A stretch of 23,747 nt of DNA from JBBIRT01 sp037441725 (GCA_037441725.1 JBBIRT010000044.1:1-23747); one strand, 5' to 3'. Counted from the stretch's first letter, positions 6,831 through 14,310 are shown. Program-made: numbers and translations. Notes: a model not told the origin generated them from the letters alone.

Positions 6831-8470
6831 TCTTTCCCTTTTCTGAGCCTTGGTACACCGAAACGATCGATGGATTGGTATAAAAGCATCAAAGTTTGAC
6901 TTCCTACAATCCCATCCTGTTCAATTCCCTTTAAGGCTTGGAACCTCATCACAGCCTTCTTTGTATCAGCATCATAGGCACCTGTAGAGGGGTGATGAAA
7001 AACTCCGACCTCTCTAAGGAGTTCCTGAAGTCTTTTAATTGAATCTCCCTTAACTTGAGGTGATGCAATTACCATGAGATTTAAAAAATCTTTCCATAAG
7101 AGATAACCCTGGCCGGACCAGTACTTTTCCAGTTCATTGTATGGAAGGGATTTTCTCATTGCGATTGGGGGATCGATGAGAAGCGAATCATTTTCTATGC
7201 CGATGAGCGAAATAAAGCGTTTTCCCTGAATTCCAGGCATGGTTAATTCAAGGAGGGTAGGATAGTTAAGTCGAAGCAAACTGCCCATGTTTCCAGAAAA
7301 TCGATAAAGTCGAAGCTCTCGATCTTGAACTTCATGTTCTATTTCATCGGATTGGAATAGGTGATATTTTTCAGGGGGAACAGGTGGAAGCTTCCAGAGG
7401 CTTGCCAGTATATTGAAAGCCCTTCGAGCACTTTCGGATTCAGAAATTTCAAAGAGATCATCGGCTGTTAAGCGAGGAAATTTCTCACCAGAAACTGGAA
7501 GGTTTTTTTGAATGGGAGATTGGACCTTCTGCTCTTGCCTTATAGGGTTAATCCAATGGATGAAAACGGTCCATTTGACATAGATGATTCCAGCCACGAA
7601 GGCCGAAAAAATGAGAAGGATTGGAATCAAAATGGGACGCCATCTTCGTTCGGAAGGGGTGTACTTTTTAATATCTTTTATCCCTACTGAGGCGATTCGA
7701 GAACCTATCCTTTTCTGATTCCTTGCATAACTGGCCAAAAGGATCCGATCACAGGCGACATTAATGAGCCTTGGAAGTCCATGTGAGAAACGATATATCT
7801 GTTTCAATGCCCCTTTTGAAAAAGCAACCTCGGACTTGCCTCCTGTTGCGATATCAAGACGATAATGAATATATTGAATGGTGTCTTGAAAATCCATGGG
7901 GTGTAAATGATATCGAACAGTGATTCTCTGAGCGAGTTGGCGCATTTCATTTCTCTTGAGAATTTCTATCAGCTCAGGTTGGCCTGACAAGATGATCTGA
8001 ATGAGCTTTTCCTTATCTGTTTCGAGGTTTGAAATTAACCGAATCTGTTCCAGAACGGAGGTATCCAGATCCTGGGCCTCATCGATGGCGAGGACCACCA
8101 TACGACCTTCGGCCTTTTGCTCGAGTAGAAATTGATTGAGGGATTCAAGAAGGCTGGAGGAGTGAGGCAGGGTGTAGGGGATATTAAATTCCCGATTGAT
8201 ATTTTGTAGAAGCTCAACAGGAGAAAGGTAAGGATTGAAGATCATTCCTGTTCGATGATGTTTTGAATCGAGGTGATTCAGGAGGGAGCGAAGGACCGTT
8301 GTTTTCCCAGATCCTACCTCGCCTGTAAGGGTGATGAATCCTACTTGATTGTTGATCCCGTAAAGAAGATGGGCAAAGGCCTCTCGATGAATTTTGCTCA
8401 AAAAGACAAACCGGGGATCCGGGGTCAGGTTGAAGGGTTTTTCTTTAAAACCATGGAAATGGAGGTACAT
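6827..8470 (-). CDS. ExeA-type AAA+ ATPase with C-terminal peptidoglycan-binding domain
   Basis: This 547-residue protein has the full ExeA/GspA layout. The cytoplasmic ATPase begins FKEKPFNLTPDPRF, with Walker A GEVGSGKT at 50-57, Walker B VVLAIDEAQD at about 125-134, and the HGLPRLINVACD sensor region at 230-241. One membrane helix follows at about 279-300. A periplasmic region resembling the degenerate C39-peptidase-like part of ExeA spans about 335-460. A PG_binding_1-type domain is at about 474-533 (IKRLQELL, GAYD..T..AV..FQ, DGIVGSQT). The known role is ATP-driven remodelling of the wall for secretin assembly together with ExeB. It is followed directly by the GspB-like gene. The ATG at 8470 has AAGGTG upstream. 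Confidence 0.9.
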   Translation of the reverse strand: MYLHFHGFKEKPFNLTPDPRFVFLSKIHREAFAHLLYGINNQVGFITLTGEVGSGKTTVLRSLLNHLDSKHHRTGMIFNPYLSPVELLQNINREFNIPYTLPHSSSLLESLNQFLLEQKAEGRMVVLAIDEAQDLDTSVLEQIRLISNLETDKEKLIQIILSGQPELIEILKRNEMRQLAQRITVRYHLHPMDFQDTIQYIHYRLDIATGGKSEVAFSKGALKQIYRFSHGLPRLINVACDRILLASYARNQKRIGSRIASVGIKDIKKYTPSERRWRPILIPILLIFSAFVAGIIYVKWTVFIHWINPIRQEQKVQSPIQKNLPVSGEKFPRLTADDLFEISESESARRAFNILASLWKLPPVPPEKYHLFQSDEIEHEVQDRELRLYRFSGNMGSLLRLNYPTLLELTMPGIQGKRFISLIGIENDSLLIDPPIAMRKSLPYNELEKYWSGQGYLLWKDFLNLMVIASPQVKGDSIKRLQELLREVGVFHHPSTGAYDADTKKAVMRFQALKGIEQDGIVGSQTLMLLYQSIDRFGVPRLRKGKE

Positions 8471-8638
8471 CAGTCAATAACACCTTAAGCTTTAAAAAAT
8501 TAAATAGATGGGATAGATTTATTGGACGATGTCCCTGAGAAAACCAGCCAGAATTGTGATGTTTTATCTAATTCTTGAAAATAAAGATAGCAAATTCAAG
8601 GGAAGATGTAAAATGGAATTTTAGAGAAACCTTTGAAA

Positions 8639-8673
8639 CAAAGAGGCCCTGATTTTTTAACAGGGTCTCTTTG
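8639..8673 (-). terminator. Strong hairpin downstream of the cold-shock gene
   Basis: A 13-bp stem is formed by CAAAGAGGCCCTG (8639-8651) and CAGGGTCTCTTTG (8661-8673), with one G-T pair and a 9-base AT loop. It lies 25 bases beyond the cold-shock stop on the minus strand. The T-run after it is short on either strand, so it may act as a terminator or as an mRNA 3' stabiliser. The remaining bases 8474-8638 would hold the exeA promoter, but no strong one stands out. Confidence 0.65.
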
Positions 8674-8697
8674 TCTTCCAAATTCAATGAGTCAATA

Positions 8698-8901
8698 TTA
8701 ACTTACCACAACCACATTGATTGCCTGTGGTCCCTTCGGGCCATTGGAAACTTCGAATTCGACCTCATCGCCTTCATAGAGGGTTTTAAACCCATTTCTC
8801 TGAATGGCTGAAAAATGGACGAAGACATCGTTCCCGTTGTCTCTCGAAATGAACCCATAGCCCTTCTTTTCATTAAACCACTTTACACGACCTTTGGCCA
8901 C
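8698..8901 (-). CDS. Cold-shock domain protein
   Basis: This is a 67-residue single cold-shock domain, a five-stranded OB fold that binds single-stranded RNA and DNA and melts mRNA structure. It has RNP1 KGYGFI (with GRVKWFNEKKG before it) and RNP2 VFVHF, then the usual GDEVEFEV and KGPQAINV segments. The length is standard for the CspA family. Translation starts at GTG 8901, six bases after a very strong Shine-Dalgarno (AAAGGAGGTGA). It is monocistronic, with its own strong promoter, a long structured leader of about 135 bases and a hairpin after the stop. A long leader is a feature shared with cspA-type cold-inducible mRNAs. Whether this copy is cold-induced cannot be told. Confidence 0.97.
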   Translation of the reverse strand: MAKGRVKWFNEKKGYGFISRDNGNDVFVHFSAIQRNGFKTLYEGDEVEFEVSNGPKGPQAINVVVVS

Positions 8902-8968
8902 TACAACTCACCTCCTTTCATGGAATAGACTCGAGTAAGTTGTAATAGCCTTTGGTCCATAAAAGAAA

Positions 8969-9009
8969 GGCCGTAAAAGTTTTCAGAAGCACTTTTACGA
9001 CCTTTTACG
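8969..9009 (-). promoter_or_regulatory. Structured 5' leader hairpin of the cold-shock mRNA
   Basis: GGCCGTAAAAGT (8969-8980) and ACTTTTACGACC (8991-9002) form a 12-bp stem with one G-T pair and a 10-base loop. A second copy of CTTTTACG at 9002-9009 can compete for the same partner (8972-8979), giving two exclusive folds. On the minus strand a T-rich stretch (TTTCTTTTA) follows the stem, so it may also act as an attenuator. A temperature-dependent switch is an inference. Confidence 0.55.
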
Positions 9010-9043
9010 ATCCAAATAAATACTTCTTACAACCTACTTTTAT

Positions 9044-9072
9044 ATCATATCATTTTATTTTTTTCTTGTCAA
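9044..9072 (-). promoter_or_regulatory. Sigma70-type promoter of the cold-shock gene
   Basis: On the minus strand the -35 TTGACA (9067-9072) is a perfect match. The -10 TATGAT (9044-9049) matches 5/6, and the spacer is exactly 17 bases of A-rich sequence. Transcription would begin near 9037, giving a leader of about 135 bases. It lies immediately after the stop of the metallophosphoesterase gene. Confidence 0.82.
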
Positions 9073-9087
9073 ATTTTTCATCACCTT

Positions 9088-9969
9088 TCAAGGTTTGGGA
9101 TTGAAATAAGTGTGATGAAGTGTCTCTTTCATCCTTTCCATCTCAAAGGTAATAGCATAAAGTTTTTTATGCCCCTCTATTAAACCGATCGATTGACCTG
9201 GATTTATGGAGAGAGTTCTTCCAATTTCATCCCAATAGCTTCCTGAAATCTCTGGGGATTCATGAATATGACCATGGAGGGTTAATAGGGGCTGAACGTA
9301 TTTAATGAATGATTTGATGGCTCGACTTCCCACGGATTTCATTCCTTGAATCCGGTCTAACGGGGTTTGAAAAGGAGGGGAATGCATCAAGTAAATCGTT
9401 TTTTCTGGATGAAGTGGCTTGGGTAACCGATCCAGATCCTCTACAATTGTCTCCTGAGAGGTAAGAAAGAGATAGGGATCGATGGGAGTCAAATGGTCAA
9501 TTGGATCAGGAGAAAGGACATAAGAAGGATTCTTCTGCGGGGGCCAAGGGGTTTCACGGTCATCCATCTTCTCAAATGTTTTCGGACGGAATGGAGTGGG
9601 AGGGACATAGGGATATCCAATGAGTTCATATCCATTTTTAAGGGAGAAACTCCTTTGATTAAGATCGATGATCTTTTCATTAGGTTTCTTAAAGATCAGG
9701 CGGTACCCTAAGTCCCAATTCCCAGCGATAAGGAAAATTTTTTCAACTGGGGTCATCCCTAATATTTTATTAAAAAACGATATGAGAAACTCCTCAATAA
9801 ACTTCCTTTGATTGGGGATAAGATCTTCGTACCTTTTGCTTGGAGGGAAAGAGGGCAGAATATCCCCTCCAATCAAAATGATTTCTGCACATGAGGAGTC
9901 AGCTAATGAAATGAGCTCTTGAAAGAGATGGATTTCTCCATGGAGGTCAGAGGTATATAAACATCTCAT
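9088..9969 (-). CDS. Calcineurin-like metallophosphoesterase
   Basis: This 293-residue soluble protein has the two-metal phosphoesterase motif set: SDLHG (D8, H10), GGDILP (D36), GNWD (N84), a lone His in LMHSPPF (H196) and LHGHIHE (H234, H236). The motif usually reads GNHD or GNHE. Here Trp replaces the His that often assists the leaving group, so substrate or rate may differ. No signal peptide is seen. The Shine-Dalgarno is weak. It lies between a small zinc-ribbon gene and the cold-shock gene on the same strand, which does not suggest a substrate. The family hydrolyses phosphomonoesters or diesters; nothing more specific is supported. Confidence 0.85.
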   Translation of the reverse strand: MRCLYTSDLHGEIHLFQELISLADSSCAEIILIGGDILPSFPPSKRYEDLIPNQRKFIEEFLISFFNKILGMTPVEKIFLIAGNWDLGYRLIFKKPNEKIIDLNQRSFSLKNGYELIGYPYVPPTPFRPKTFEKMDDRETPWPPQKNPSYVLSPDPIDHLTPIDPYLFLTSQETIVEDLDRLPKPLHPEKTIYLMHSPPFQTPLDRIQGMKSVGSRAIKSFIKYVQPLLTLHGHIHESPEISGSYWDEIGRTLSINPGQSIGLIEGHKKLYAITFEMERMKETLHHTYFNPKP

Positions 9970-9996
9970 TTTAATTTAATTAACAACGGGAAGGTC

Positions 9997-10155
9997 CTAT
10001 TCTTCAAAATCATCAGAAAGAACCCATTTCCCTTTTTTACTTAAAATCTTAAAGGTTACCTTACAATATGAACATAAGACTAAATCCCCTGGCTTCTCAT
10101 CGCCTTCAAGGGGAATATCTGCATCACAGATTGGACATTCTATCTCAGTAATCAT
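9997..10155 (-). CDS. Small LysW-like zinc-ribbon protein
   Basis: This 52-residue protein has two Cys pairs, CPIC (Cys 7 and 10) and CSYC (Cys 28 and 31), in the pattern of a zinc ribbon. It also has an acidic C-terminus ending DDFEE. Overall size, the ECPIC start, a GD-containing middle and the acidic tail recall LysW, the amino-group carrier of archaeal and Thermus lysine/arginine synthesis. It lacks the typical EDWGE end, and no lys/arg genes are nearby, so a carrier role is not supported. An AGGAGG sits 5 bases before the ATG. It precedes the metallophosphoesterase gene by 28 bases and may be co-transcribed with it. Confidence 0.8.
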   Translation of the reverse strand: MITEIECPICDADIPLEGDEKPGDLVLCSYCKVTFKILSKKGKWVLSDDFEE

Positions 10156-10295
10156 GAAGACCTCCTAAGAGGGTTATGAGTTCAATATTCTAAATTTGAG
10201 AAAAAATCAAGCTATTTCTTTATCATACCTCATAAAATTTTTTCTTGCATCCACGTCTGAAGATATATTAAAAATAATGATAGGAGTGGATACCG

Positions 10296-10601
10296 GTGAA
10301 TCGAAAACGGATGATTGGATATACAATGCTTCTCTTTACCCTCACCATTTTTCTCTGGGGATGCCCCCCTCCAGTGGTCGGGGTAAGACCACCTGAGCCT
10401 CGGATCGAATTTTATGGAGATCCTCCCCATCCCGAGGCCATTTGGAAACCTGGCCATTGGGCCTATAAGAGAGGGGAATGGGTGTGGATTCCAGGACGAT
10501 GGATTAAACGCCCTAAACCTCATGCCCAATGGGTCCCAGGGCATTGGGAACCAAGAGGGGGAGGTTGGATCTGGATCGAAGGCCATTGGAGGTATCGATG
10601 A
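10296..10601 (+). CDS. Trp-rich WxPGxW-repeat lipoprotein
   Basis: This 101-residue exported lipoprotein has positively charged residues, a hydrophobic stretch (about 7-21) and a lipobox ending LWGC with the lipidated Cys at 23. The mature part carries four copies of a six-residue word: WKPGHW (50-55), WIPGRW (64-69), WVPGHW (79-84) and WIEGHW (93-98). This resembles the YXWGXW/WxxGxW repeat proteins found in many Gram-negative genomes, whose function is not known. The start is a GTG, with TAGGAG 9 bases before it. The ATG five codons later would give a shorter signal peptide. It is transcribed away from the zinc-ribbon gene and followed by tatA after 50 bases. Confidence 0.85.
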   Translation: MNRKRMIGYTMLLFTLTIFLWGCPPPVVGVRPPEPRIEFYGDPPHPEAIWKPGHWAYKRGEWVWIPGRWIKRPKPHAQWVPGHWEPRGGGWIWIEGHWRYR

Positions 10602-10651
10602 AAAGATTCGGAGCAATGGATGGGGCTTTCTCATAACAAAAGGATATAAAG

Positions 10652-10942
10652 ATGTTTGGTTTAGGTTTTCCAGAAATTCTGGTGATTTTGGTTATTCTTT
10701 TCCTTATTTTTGGAGTAAAAAGGCTTCCTGAAATTGGCGAGGGATTGGGGAAGACTCTGCGAGAGATTCGAAACATTCGAGGAGAAAGAAGAACAGAGAA
10801 AGAGAAGGAAGGAAGAGACCCAGGGGAGGGGTTGGTCTCGGATGTGAAGAAGGAGCTTGAAGAAATCCCAGGATTAAAAGAGGTCAGGGAAGTCAGAAAG
10901 ACTGTCCATCAAGTTAAGAATATAACAAAAATCTTAAAATAA
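10652..10942 (+). CDS. tatA: Sec-independent protein translocase subunit TatA/E
   Basis: TatA oligomers form the passage for folded twin-arginine substrates across the inner membrane. The 96-residue protein has a short periplasmic start with Glu at 8, a membrane helix (about 6-20), the invariant FG at 20-21 with the hinge KRLPEIG, and an amphipathic helix (GLGKTLREIRNI). A charged cytoplasmic tail follows. The LPEIG..LGK pattern is of TatA type rather than TatB. No tatB or tatC is in the window, so they must be elsewhere. Its 3' end overlaps the convergent hydroxyacid dehydrogenase gene by 9 bases. Confidence 0.93.
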   Translation: MFGLGFPEILVILVILFLIFGVKRLPEIGEGLGKTLREIRNIRGERRTEKEKEGRDPGEGLVSDVKKELEEIPGLKEVREVRKTVHQVKNITKILK

Positions 10943-11920
10943 TAAGGCGCGGGTTTTAGCCTTAACCTCCCTATTTACCACTGAGTTTGGCCATTTACCT
11001 GTGAGAACTTCTAAGACGTTTTTTGCTGCCCTTCTTTTAAGTTCGCTGATCGAATTTTCAGAATAAAAACCAACATGTGGGGTGAGGATAACATTTTCCA
11101 TCTTAAGTAATGGGTTTTGGGGGTCAGGAGGCTCTTTCTCCAAAACATCCAAACCAGCTCCTGATAGATGTCCATCCATTAATGCCTGAATCAAGGCTTT
11201 CTCATCAATGATGGCCCCCCTTGAGGTATTGATGAGGTAGGGTTTTTTCTCCATTTTCTTAAATTCGTTTTCCCCGATCAAATGTCGAGTCGAGTCATTC
11301 AATGGACAATGGATGGAGATAACATCCGATTCTTTCAAAACTGTATCAAACTCATTGAGTTCAATCCCCTCCAGATCCTTTCCAATATAGGGATCGAAGG
11401 CCATAATCCTGAAACCAAAACTTCTGATTCTTTTTGCTACCTCCATTCCGATTCTTCCACAGCCAATTAGACCTAAAGTTTTTCCCCTGATCCGGTGGAT
11501 GGGTGTCCCCAACCGAAAATTCCATTGACCGTCCTTAACCCTTCCATTAAAGAAGGTTATTTTTCTCAGCAAGGCAAGGATCATGGCGACCGTGTGGTCA
11601 GCCACCTCCTCCATACAATAATCCGGCACATTGGCCACAATGATTCCTAAATCTGTGGCCGCTTTGAGATCAATGGAATCCACGCCTACTCCATAGCGAG
11701 AAATCACTTTGCATTTTGGAAGATTTTCCAGAACCCTGCGAGTCAGCAGGGCATATTGGTTCAGAAGGCCATCCGCCTCTCTACAGGATTGAATCAACTC
11801 TTTCTCTTCTTGTGCTTGAACTAATGAAACTTTTGCACCTACTCGACTAAGCTCCTCTACCTCTTCATCAATAGAACCATGATCACAGTCTGTGATCACC
11901 ACCTGGTAGGTGTGCTCCAT
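10934..11920 (-). CDS. D-isomer-specific 2-hydroxyacid dehydrogenase (CtBP/SerA-like)
   Basis: This is a 328-residue NAD-dependent dehydrogenase that interconverts a 2-hydroxy acid and a 2-oxo acid. The flanking catalytic domain carries YGVGVDSIDL and NVPDYCMEEVADHTVA. The Rossmann motif is GLIGCGRIG (G153 onward), and the catalytic triad is Arg 234 (NTSRGAIID), Glu 263 (LEKEP) and His 282 (TPHVGFYS). The NVPDYCMEEVADH segment is typical of the C-terminal-binding-protein-like branch. It is the last gene of the catabolic run, 15 bases after the alcohol dehydrogenase, with AAGGAG before the ATG. It could act on a glyoxylate, hydroxypyruvate or sugar-acid product. The substrate is not determinable. 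Confidence 0.92.
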   Translation of the reverse strand: MEHTYQVVITDCDHGSIDEEVEELSRVGAKVSLVQAQEEKELIQSCREADGLLNQYALLTRRVLENLPKCKVISRYGVGVDSIDLKAATDLGIIVANVPDYCMEEVADHTVAMILALLRKITFFNGRVKDGQWNFRLGTPIHRIRGKTLGLIGCGRIGMEVAKRIRSFGFRIMAFDPYIGKDLEGIELNEFDTVLKESDVISIHCPLNDSTRHLIGENEFKKMEKKPYLINTSRGAIIDEKALIQALMDGHLSGAGLDVLEKEPPDPQNPLLKMENVILTPHVGFYSENSISELKRRAAKNVLEVLTGKWPNSVVNREVKAKTRALLF

Positions 11921-11935
11921 CTTTCACTCCTTGAT

Positions 11936-12970
11936 TCAGGGAATTAAAACCACTTTTGCCGCTTGAAGATTTTCGAGGAGGTGGAAAGCTTCTTCCCACT
12001 TCTCAAGAGGAAACTTATGGGTGATCAGTTTCTCAGCCGGAAGTAATCCTTTTGAGATAAGACCAATGGCTCTCTCCCATGAGGTCCAACTGCTTGAGAA
12101 GCAAAAATCATAGTGCAAGGCCTTGAAAATTCCACGGTCATATGGGATAGAAATCTCTTCCTTCCCTGAAATCCCCATAGCGCAAATCCTCCCCAATCTT
12201 CTCACCATATCAAAGGCCTGATAGATTGCCTTTGAACCTCCTGATGTCTCAATGAGCATATCCACCCCGAGGCCATTGGTGATTTCCATGATCTTCTGGA
12301 CTGGATCTTCTTTATCAACATTTATGGTAAAATCGGCTCCTAATTCTTTTGCCTTTTCAAATCTCACTCCTGCATCTGAACTTCTTCCCGTTACTGCAAC
12401 CATTTTCACGCCAGTGGCTTTTGCAATGGCAAGGGAGATAAGGCCAATCGGTCCTGGCCCTGTAATGACAACCGATTCTCCAGCTTGAAGGTGAGATCGT
12501 TCAAGGATAGAGGTGATACAGACTGCAATAGGCTCAATGATCGCTCCAGCTTCAAAAGAGATGGAATCTGGAAGAGGGTGAAGGAGTCGTGCAGGCCCAG
12601 CGACGAATTTTGCATAAGCCCCGTTGATCCCAATTCCATAAGGTCTTTTTTGTTCACAGACCTGTGGAAATCCGCTCTGACAAGTATAGCAGATGCCACA
12701 AGATCCCGTGCGGGTTTCACTCACAATGCGATCCCCCACCTTCCATCCCTTCACCTCTTTTCCGACCTCTGCAATCACTCCAGAGAATTCATGCCCAAGA
12801 ACGACAGGGGGCCAGTAGGGATGGCTGTCATGATAAATATGAAGGTCACTTCCGCAGACCGAGACGGCCTTCACTTCAATCAAGACCTCATCTTCTTTTA
12901 TTTTTGGTTCAGGGATTTCTTGAATTTCAATGAGACCCTTTCCCTTTCCATATTTCACCACTGCTTTCAT
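11936..12970 (-). CDS. Zinc-dependent medium-chain alcohol dehydrogenase
   Basis: This 344-residue protein belongs to the threonine/sorbitol dehydrogenase type of the MDR superfamily, which oxidises secondary alcohols with NAD(P). Catalytic-zinc ligands are Cys 39 (VCGSDLH), His 60 and Glu 61 (GHE). The structural-zinc lobe has Cys 91, 94, 97 and 105 (CGICYTC and C105). The nucleotide motif is GPGPIG at 171-176. All key residues are present. An AGAGGAAA Shine-Dalgarno precedes the ATG. The neighbours (sugar-acid kinase, aldolase, LarA family, hydroxyacid dehydrogenase) point to a polyol, sugar-acid or hydroxy-acid substrate such as an aldonate oxidised at a secondary hydroxyl. That is inference. 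Confidence 0.92.
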   Translation of the reverse strand: MKAVVKYGKGKGLIEIQEIPEPKIKEDEVLIEVKAVSVCGSDLHIYHDSHPYWPPVVLGHEFSGVIAEVGKEVKGWKVGDRIVSETRTGSCGICYTCQSGFPQVCEQKRPYGIGINGAYAKFVAGPARLLHPLPDSISFEAGAIIEPIAVCITSILERSHLQAGESVVITGPGPIGLISLAIAKATGVKMVAVTGRSSDAGVRFEKAKELGADFTINVDKEDPVQKIMEITNGLGVDMLIETSGGSKAIYQAFDMVRRLGRICAMGISGKEEISIPYDRGIFKALHYDFCFSSSWTSWERAIGLISKGLLPAEKLITHKFPLEKWEEAFHLLENLQAAKVVLIP

Positions 12971-12995
12971 ATTGTTTCCTCTCTTGGAATCTATT

Positions 12996-14264
12996 CTATT
13001 TTTTCACGATGGGAAGGATTTCTCCTCCTCTCTGAAGGACAGCAATTTTTGCATTCTGTCCAACCAGAGAGAACCCTATCTCCAATGCTTCTTGAGGGGT
13101 ACGGGCATAGAGAAATCCCAGTCTTTCTGTTTGCTCTTTGGAGATGCCTTGAGAGACCATTATCCCCCTTGCCCTCTCTTTAATAATTCTCCCTCCATGG
13201 ACTAAATGGGCAGCAACAGTGAGTTTTTGGATTTCTCCTTTCTGTACTTTTTGATTCACCACTTCAAAGGGTTGATACCCCATCTCAAGGACTTCAGGAT
13301 GGCTAGGGGCTACTCCTTCAGGACAAGACGTAATCAAAATTACCACCCCCCCTTGACGGACTGCCAATTCGGAAGCATAGATTCCCTTTGTGGCGAGCCA
13401 AAGCTCTGAATCATAAGGAGAGGAGTCCGTAATGACGATATCTGCTTCCATCGGGAGGATAGCCTGATAGACCTGACGAGATCTCTTTGCCCCTGCTCGA
13501 TAAGCAGCGAGAGGATCCCCTGCAACCACCTCGATCAAATTCTCTGAGCCATCCTGGACTGTGTTGATAATCCAATTCAGTCCAACCTTTTGGGCGACCC
13601 TTTCAATCTCTTCTTTCACAGGATTCTCAATCTCCCCAAGAATCTCGCGACCAGAAAATTGTGCGCTGAGCCAGTGAGTCCTTCCTGTTGTCTCTTCGCC
13701 ACAGATTCCGGGTTGGATGATATTCCCTCCACCACTGAATCCAGAGACACGATGAGGAACAATCTGGCCAATGCCGATTATAAAATCGACTTCTTGGATT
13801 AGTCGATTCACCCAGATGGGAGTTCCACGTTCTGTTTCTCCCCATTTGATTAGTTGGGAAGTATCCCACCACGGGTGATTGAACACTGGGAATCTTTTTG
13901 GAATATCTTCTCCAAATTTTTTCAAAATCTCCTCTTCAGTCATGGGTCGATGGGTTCCCAGGGCGACCAAAATTTTAATATGACTTGGAGGGACCTCTGC
14001 CTTTTCCAATTCGGTCAGGAGACGGTGAAAAATCTTTTTGACAGGTGTGTTTCGGGTATGGTCATCAGCTAAAATCAATACCCTTTCTTTCCCCTTTAGG
14101 AGATCCTTTAAAGGGGGAGATTGAATAGGTTGAGAGAAGGCCTTCTCAATGATCTGATGATCATCCTCCTTGGTTTTTATAATGGAAGGAGAAAAGATTC
14201 CGAGAAGATTTTTCTCTGGAATATGGATAGGACTCATATCAGGATATGGAAAATTGATGAACAT
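12996..14264 (-). CDS. LarA-family (nickel-dependent 2-hydroxyacid racemase/epimerase) homologue lacking the cofactor lysine
   Basis: The 422-residue protein matches the LarA family. It has DDHTRN (67-72), GTHRPMT with His 104-105 region, HRVSGFSGG with His 171, a His at 197 (GRTHW), PYDSELWLATKG and a Gly-rich C-terminus. Known members racemise lactate, malate and other 2-hydroxy acids or epimerise gluconate, using a nickel-pincer nucleotide bound covalently to a lysine in a GGRK/GGAK motif. Here that motif reads SGGGNIIQPG: Asn 181 (codon AAT) stands at the lysine position. The protein may hold the cofactor non-covalently or have another role. The Shine-Dalgarno is weak. No cofactor-synthesis genes (larB, larC, larE) are in the window. 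Confidence 0.85.
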   Translation of the reverse strand: MFINFPYPDMSPIHIPEKNLLGIFSPSIIKTKEDDHQIIEKAFSQPIQSPPLKDLLKGKERVLILADDHTRNTPVKKIFHRLLTELEKAEVPPSHIKILVALGTHRPMTEEEILKKFGEDIPKRFPVFNHPWWDTSQLIKWGETERGTPIWVNRLIQEVDFIIGIGQIVPHRVSGFSGGGNIIQPGICGEETTGRTHWLSAQFSGREILGEIENPVKEEIERVAQKVGLNWIINTVQDGSENLIEVVAGDPLAAYRAGAKRSRQVYQAILPMEADIVITDSSPYDSELWLATKGIYASELAVRQGGVVILITSCPEGVAPSHPEVLEMGYQPFEVVNQKVQKGEIQKLTVAAHLVHGGRIIKERARGIMVSQGISKEQTERLGFLYARTPQEALEIGFSLVGQNAKIAVLQRGGEILPIVKK

Positions 14265-14280
14265 AGATTGAATAAGCCCT

Positions 14281-14310
14281 AAGCTTAAAACTTAAAATTC
14301 TAAACTTTAA
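14281..14310. repeat. AT-rich intergenic word repeat (eda-larA junction)
   Basis: This short stretch is built of AAGCTTAAAACTTAAAATTC-like words followed by TAAACTTTAA, filling most of the gap and reaching the eda stop. It shares words with the stretches at 14976-15026, 18587-18608 and 21698-21772. Confidence 0.5.

Noticed and set aside
8580..8604. CTTGAA...TTCAAG inverted repeat upstream of exeA as an operator
   Set aside because: Six-base arms in AT-rich sequence are easily found by chance, and no regulator or second copy supports it.
10156..10295. Promoters in the divergent gap between the zinc-ribbon and lipoprotein genes
   Set aside because: Promoters must exist here, but candidate -35/-10 pairs on both strands have poor matches or spacing, so none is called.
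10230..10634. A minus-strand open frame of 134 codons across the lipoprotein gene
   Set aside because: It is rich in Pro, Phe and Trp with no family pattern, while the plus-strand frame has a signal peptide, lipobox and repeats.
12485..13183. A long plus-strand open frame of about 230 codons opposite the alcohol dehydrogenase and LarA-family genes
   Set aside because: It has no recognisable domain, spans the junction of two well-supported minus-strand genes and has an irregular amino-acid make-up. It is a shadow frame.
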